From positions 1 through 9,602 of the forward strand of contig JANWWX010000031.1 of NCBI GenBank assembly GCA_025057195.1: 9,602 nucleotides of DNA. The letters are read 5' to 3'. Made by a program: the position numbers and the translations under genes. Under the pieces are notes generated by a model that did not search any database, had not been told where the DNA came from, and saw nothing but the letters and a program-made list of their open reading frames with translations. Shown here piece after piece: positions 6,187 through 9,602 of the stretch (position 1 is its first letter; each line of letters begins with the position of its first letter). Source of the stretch: Leptospiraceae bacterium (lineage in GTDB: Bacteria; Spirochaetota; Leptospiria; Turneriellales; Turneriellaceae).

Positions 6187-7590
6187 CTAAAACTGCAAAC
6201 GCATGCCAAGGCAGCTGGTCTCAGCTGTTCCGCCAAGGAACAGTCTGGGCTCCCCCAAATCCATTTTGTGCGCAACATTTTCTTCTTGGGTCAGCAAATA
6301 CTGGACATAAAAATAGATTGCGGAGATGGCCAGTAGTCCAGAACCCACCATCGCCGCGGTGGCGTAGCGATCGCGGGTTTGGAATTCCTGGCTTTTTTGC
6401 TGGAGAAAAGCACGATCCTCTGCAGAGTACTCTGTGGGTGTTTTGCCGCTCAGCCGCGCAAAAATTTCTTCTTGGGCTTGGTCACGCCAGACATAAAGTG
6501 CGATGCCCGTGCCGAGCAAAGCGGCTGAAGAAAACAGGGTCACACGGTACCAGGTTTTGTAAGAAAGTCCCCAAAATCCAGGTTGTTTTTCGGCGATAAA
6601 ACCCTCTAAGCGATCCTCGATTGTGAAGTTTCCCCCTTCTTCAGGGAGTGTGATGACATGAAAACTTTCCCCAGCTTGCTTGTGCCACAGGTGCAGGCGG
6701 TAGTTACCAGCGGGCAGGTTTTCAAGCCTTTTGGGAGAAACACCCATGTAATCAGCATCCAGGTAGATGCGTGCACCAGGCGGAGTGGTGCGAATTTCGA
6801 TGCTGCCACTACCCGTGATCTTTTCGAGCTGGTGCTTACGCACTATTTTTTCTCCCACCCGAATCCGGACATTTTCTGTGAGCGTACGGTGCCCGGCAAG
6901 TTTGACAGTGAGGGCATAATCCCCCGGCAAGAGGTAGGAGAATTCGAGCGGTGTTTTTCCTAAAAACTGTTCTCCCAAATAGACCGATGCCTGTGCTGGG
7001 CTACTTTCCACCCGTAGCGTGCCGTAGCGATCGCCGGTGAGCTTTGCCCGAATGGGGTTCATCAGGCGCATGACTGCACTGACGAGCTCCTGTTCATCCG
7101 ATTCTACCTTCTGTTGGTAAAGGGTGTCCTGCCCTTGGCAAAGGAGTGCACCAAGTTGCAGGCGGTTGCGGTGGAGTGCCACTGCAACGAGCAGGCTATA
7201 GCGATCGTCCGGCAAATTGCTGCAGTGCTGTTCGGTAGGGATGCGGCGGGAACGCTCGATGCGTAGCGGCAAAATTTCTGGCGGCGGATTTTTGCTGAGC
7301 AATTCCTGTCTGGCATCAGGCGGAGGGGGGTCGGTAAATTGCTCTAAGCGGTATTCCAAGCTCAGTGGTTGGATGCGGCCGCGGGTCAAAACCTGCCGCT
7401 GCAGACTGAGTTCGTCGGCGATGAGGTTTTGCACCACACCGGCCAGGTATTGCCGGCTGTCATCGCCAACGACAAGCGGGCGCAGGATTTCCAAGACATA
7501 TTCTTCTGGCCACTTGACGTAACCTTCTTGCGCGGCAATGGCGTTTGCCAAAAATACAAAGGCTATTGGCAGTGTGCACAATTGCTTCAC
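6187..7590 (-). CDS. PEGA-domain membrane/envelope protein with signal peptide
   Basis: 467 residues from a GTG start that overlaps the sufE stop (GTGA). The start is chosen because it opens a clear signal peptide, KQLCTLPIAFVFLANAIAA then QEG; the frame upstream only repeats sufE out of frame. Residues 21-185 form a domain whose second half (RYSLLVAVALHRNRLQLGALL and QELVSAVMRLMNPIRAKL) loosely recalls CsgG/FlgO/TolB-N-like domains found with PEGA in spirochaetes. Two PEGA repeats follow: 186-257 (ESSPAQASVYLGEQFLGKTP, LLPGDYALTVKLAGH) and 261-330 (TTPPGARIYLDADYMGVSPK, LPAGNYRLHLW). Two predicted membrane helices, 348-368 and 409-433, bracket a charged 40-residue loop. The protein ends in Phe. 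PEGA domains are surface-layer-like beta modules of unknown binding partner. The role is probably envelope-associated; the substrate is unknown. Confidence 0.88.
   Translation of the reverse strand: MKQLCTLPIAFVFLANAIAAQEGYVKWPEEYVLEILRPLVVGDDSRQYLAGVVQNLIADELSLQRQVLTRGRIQPLSLEYRLEQFTDPPPPDARQELLSKNPPPEILPLRIERSRRIPTEQHCSNLPDDRYSLLVAVALHRNRLQLGALLCQGQDTLYQQKVESDEQELVSAVMRLMNPIRAKLTGDRYGTLRVESSPAQASVYLGEQFLGKTPLEFSYLLPGDYALTVKLAGHRTLTENVRIRVGEKIVRKHQLEKITGSGSIEIRTTPPGARIYLDADYMGVSPKRLENLPAGNYRLHLWHKQAGESFHVITLPEEGGNFTIEDRLEGFIAEKQPGFWGLSYKTWYRVTLFSSAALLGTGIALYVWRDQAQEEIFARLSGKTPTEYSAEDRAFLQQKSQEFQTRDRYATAAMVGSGLLAISAIYFYVQYLLTQEENVAHKMDLGEPRLFLGGTAETSCLGMRLQF
6212..6243 (+). terminator. Overlapping hairpins just past the amidohydrolase stop, inside the PEGA gene
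   Basis: CTGTTCC (6225-6231) and GGAACAG (6237-6243) form a perfect 7-bp stem with a 5-nt loop. CAGCT (6212-6216) and AGCTG (6223-6227) form a competing 5-bp stem. They lie 28-59 nt after the amidohydrolase stop, the only place a terminator for that operon could be, since the facing gene begins 3 bp after the stop. No U-tract follows, so if it terminates it is not a canonical intrinsic site. The same bases encode the last residues of the PEGA protein. Confidence 0.25.
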
Positions 7591-7997
7591 GCCGCTGCAG
7601 TTAGCTTGCGCAAAGTTTGGACCATTGCCGCAAAGCCGTTGGCTCTGGAGGGGGATAGGTGTTTGGCCAAGCCGAGTTTTTCGAGCACACTGAGATTGCC
7701 TGCGGTGATTTCGTCTACAGTCAGCCCGGAAAAGAGGCGTACGAGCAGGGCAATCAAACCACGGGTGATGGCCGAATCGCTGTCGGCAGCAAAGAAAATG
7801 CGATCCCCCTCCCGGCGTGCCACCAGCCACACCTGCGACTGGCAGCCTTTGACTTTGTTTTGTTCTGTCTTGTATTCGGGAGGCAACGGCGGCAACTTTT
7901 CACCGAGCTCAATAAGATAGCGGTAGCGATCCTGCCAGTCGTCGAAAAGTTCAAATTCCGCCAGCAGCTCAGCCTCACGGCGCTCTAATTCAGACAT
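7587..7997 (-). CDS. sufE: SufE family sulfur-acceptor protein
   Basis: 136-residue cytosolic protein. SufE takes persulfide sulfur from the cysteine desulfurase SufS on a conserved cysteine and passes it to Fe-S scaffold proteins. That cysteine is Cys52 in the diagnostic motif KVKGCQSQVWL. DSDSAITRGLIALLVRLFSG (about 72-91) and the C-terminal LSPSRANGFAAMVQTLRKL also match the family, and length is normal. The ATG overlaps the end of the phosphatase gene by 8 bp (ATGTCTGA), and its own TGA overlaps the GTG of the PEGA gene. It has no Shine-Dalgarno, so translation probably depends on coupling. No sufS, sufB, sufC or sufD is in the window, so its desulfurase partner is encoded elsewhere. An operon with a signalling phosphatase is unusual. 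CsdE-type use is an alternative. Confidence 0.93.
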   Translation of the reverse strand: MSELERREAELLAEFELFDDWQDRYRYLIELGEKLPPLPPEYKTEQNKVKGCQSQVWLVARREGDRIFFAADSDSAITRGLIALLVRLFSGLTVDEITAGNLSVLEKLGLAKHLSPSRANGFAAMVQTLRKLTAAA

Positions 7998-9602
7998 CCG
8001 GTTTTGTCGCCATGGCTTTTGCCGAGAGCAGTTCGCGGAGCTGCCGGATCTTGGGGTTGTGGGGATCCACCTTGGCAGCCTGCTCCAGGATCATGCGTGC
8101 CCTATCGTAGTTCTTGCTGCGGTAATAAATATCTGCCAAGTTGATCAGATTTTTCACCATGCGGTGGTCGCGCAGGCGCAGGCGTTCGCCAAAATCGGCA
8201 GCCTTGGCATAGTTGTGCAAAACTTTGTTGCAGTAAGAAATAATATAAAGAAATTCTGAATCTCCGGGCCGGATGTGGATATAGTCCTCCGCCAGGTTGG
8301 CCGCCTTTTCAAACTGGCGATCCTTAAGATACGCGCGGACTAAATCCCGCATTACGTCTGGTTGGGCATTGTCTATGCGCAACGCTTCCTCCAAGTCGCC
8401 GATAGCAAGTTTTAAGTTACCATCCCGGGCTGCCGCGCGCGCCCGGTTCAATAGCTGCAGAACTTGCTGCGACAAAGAGGTATGGTCGTGCTGGACGTCC
8501 TCTTTATAGCCGATGCGCAGTAGCGAAAGATCGTCCGTCAGCTCGCCATATTGCTCGAGAGTTTCGCGGATTTTGGATAAATCCCCTCCTGCCTCCTCCA
8601 CGATGCGCAAAAAGAGGGTTTCGTCCTCGTTGATGATGCGGGCTCCACTTTCGTCAGTGCCCAGCATCAGGTCATCACGGCCGTCAGAGCCGACGATGAT
8701 CACATCCCGGGGCTGCATCTGGAAAGTTTGCACTTCGATCTGGCCACTGACCCCTTGGGTGCCCAACTTGCGCAGTGCGAGTTCTTTTTCTATAAAACTG
8801 GCCTTGCCATCGCGGTATAATACGGACCAAGGATGTTCGGCGTTGATGTAGTAGAGCAGTCCTGATTCGTCGTCAATTAGGCCCATGACCAGCGAAACCA
8901 GCATCGAGCCATCGAATACTTCAAACACACGGTGGAGTTCGATGAACGTGTATTTGAGCCACTGCTCAGGAAATACATCCTGGTCTTTGGGGGACAATTT
9001 AGTGCGGTCGATGATCGATTGGAACACTGAACCAAGCACAAGGATTCCCCCCGCTCCCTGCATCGATTTACCCATGGCGTCGGCATTGAGGAAAACTGTG
9101 TGCTGCTTGTTTTTCAGTTTAATAGTGTTAGTGATAACTGTATCTCCCCCAAGATCCCGGTGCCACTTGCGGAACTCAAATTTCTTTTTTTGCTCCAAGA
9201 TCACATCGATGTTGAGGTGCTGGCTTTGGGCCTTGTTTGCCCCGAGCGGGGTGGTCAGCAAGCTCGTCAGGAAGTAATCCCCATCCTGCTGCAATTTCAG
9301 CGCATTGACCTCTTCAAATGCTTTTTGCAACTCGGCTGTGCGCTCCCGCACTTTTTCTTCCAGGGTCTCGGCATATTCTTGCAGTTTTTGTTTGGACTCC
9401 CGGATCGAGTTGACCATGCCGTTGAACGAGCGCGACAGATAACCGATCTCATCCTCGACATAGATGGGCAACGAGACATTGAGGTTACCGTTGTTGACCT
9501 GGTTGACTCCTGAAAGCAGGTTATTGAGGGGCGTGACCAGCGCGCGGCTGAAAAAGATGGGGAAGCCCACCAAGATGATCATGATGGCTGTCGCAAGCAA
9601 GA
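7990..9602 (-). CDS. HAMP-SpoIIE (PP2C-type) serine/threonine phosphatase with TPRs, N-terminus outside window
   Basis: Partial gene: 537 codons are visible and the frame runs off the right edge. It starts inside a membrane helix (ATAIMIILVGFPIFF), followed by a HAMP domain (about 19-70: ALVTPLNNLL, EDEIGYLSRSFNGMVNSI), a coiled coil (about 66-105), a SpoIIE/PP2C domain (about 108-365) and about four TPR units (380-530). Metal-binding aspartates typical of PP2C are retained: GGD (153), NADAMGKSMQGAGG (174), VGSDGRDD (306) and TDDLSLL (356-357), so activity is expected. Such proteins sense an extracellular signal through a missing N-terminal sensor domain and dephosphorylate a Ser/Thr target, often an anti-sigma antagonist in a partner-switching cascade. 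The TPRs would recruit partners. No anti-sigma or antagonist gene is in the window. It is the first visible gene of the operon with sufE and the PEGA gene. Confidence 0.93.
   Translation of the reverse strand, partial: LLATAIMIILVGFPIFFSRALVTPLNNLLSGVNQVNNGNLNVSLPIYVEDEIGYLSRSFNGMVNSIRESKQKLQEYAETLEEKVRERTAELQKAFEEVNALKLQQDGDYFLTSLLTTPLGANKAQSQHLNIDVILEQKKKFEFRKWHRDLGGDTVITNTIKLKNKQHTVFLNADAMGKSMQGAGGILVLGSVFQSIIDRTKLSPKDQDVFPEQWLKYTFIELHRVFEVFDGSMLVSLVMGLIDDESGLLYYINAEHPWSVLYRDGKASFIEKELALRKLGTQGVSGQIEVQTFQMQPRDVIIVGSDGRDDLMLGTDESGARIINEDETLFLRIVEEAGGDLSKIRETLEQYGELTDDLSLLRIGYKEDVQHDHTSLSQQVLQLLNRARAAARDGNLKLAIGDLEEALRIDNAQPDVMRDLVRAYLKDRQFEKAANLAEDYIHIRPGDSEFLYIISYCNKVLHNYAKAADFGERLRLRDHRMVKNLINLADIYYRSKNYDRARMILEQAAKVDPHNPKIRQLRELLSAKAMATKPDV

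Noticed and set aside
6367..7034. GCGATCGC octamer twice (6367-6374 and 7027-7034) plus further TAGCGATC occurrences (7198, 7925), resembling the cyanobacterial HIP1 repeat.
   Set aside because: All fall in coding sequence where they encode Asp-Arg-Tyr in the same frame, and two perfect octamers in 9.6 kb are too few to indicate HIP1.
7591..7830. 80-codon N-terminal extension of the PEGA gene frame inside sufE.
   Set aside because: It is sufE read out of frame, with Cys/Arg/His-rich nonsense composition. The signal peptide and GTGA overlap mark the true start at 7590.

Overview
The window looks like chromosomal DNA from a moderate-GC bacterium, most likely a spirochaete of the Leptospirales type (Turneriella/Leptonema-like). 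That assignment is inference from gene content: a membrane-bound HAMP + SpoIIE/PP2C phosphatase with C-terminal TPRs, a PEGA-repeat protein with a signal peptide, a non-proteobacterial succinate dehydrogenase flavoprotein, and a lone PTS EIIA domain. No rRNA, tRNA, insertion sequence, CRISPR array or phage gene was seen. Almost no start codon has a Shine-Dalgarno sequence.

Layout. Positions 1-81 (+) hold the last 26 codons of an unidentified gene. It converges on tpiA (193-948, -), triosephosphate isomerase. A 385-bp non-coding stretch (949-1333) follows, with an AT-rich candidate promoter for tpiA, an inverted repeat around that promoter, two mutually exclusive hairpins in the tpiA leader, and a duplicated GGGCYTTTACATAG motif, one copy of which forms half of an imperfect hairpin. 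Then, both on the minus strand, come sdhA (1334-3268) and a GT4-type glycosyltransferase (3309-4463) upstream of it.

An 81-bp divergent region (4464-4544) separates the glycosyltransferase from a plus-strand pair: a PTS EIIA type-2 domain protein (4545-5030), whose best promoter predicts a leaderless GTG-start mRNA, and an amidohydrolase (5027-6184) joined to it by an ATGA overlap. The amidohydrolase may be an aminodeoxyfutalosine deaminase of menaquinone synthesis.

The rest is a tightly packed minus-strand operon transcribed from beyond the right edge: SpoIIE/HAMP/TPR phosphatase (from 9602 down to 7990), sufE (7997-7587; 8-bp overlap) and a PEGA-domain membrane protein (7590-6187; 4-bp GTGA overlap). 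Its last stop lies 2 bp from the stop of the converging amidohydrolase gene.

How the genes work together: tpiA and sdhA are central carbon and respiratory enzymes, and the amidohydrolase, if it acts in menaquinone synthesis, would supply the quinone used by SdhA-type complexes. The phosphatase-SufE-PEGA operon is the most unusual part: it couples a membrane signalling phosphatase, a sulfur-transfer accessory protein and an envelope protein, with no known common pathway.
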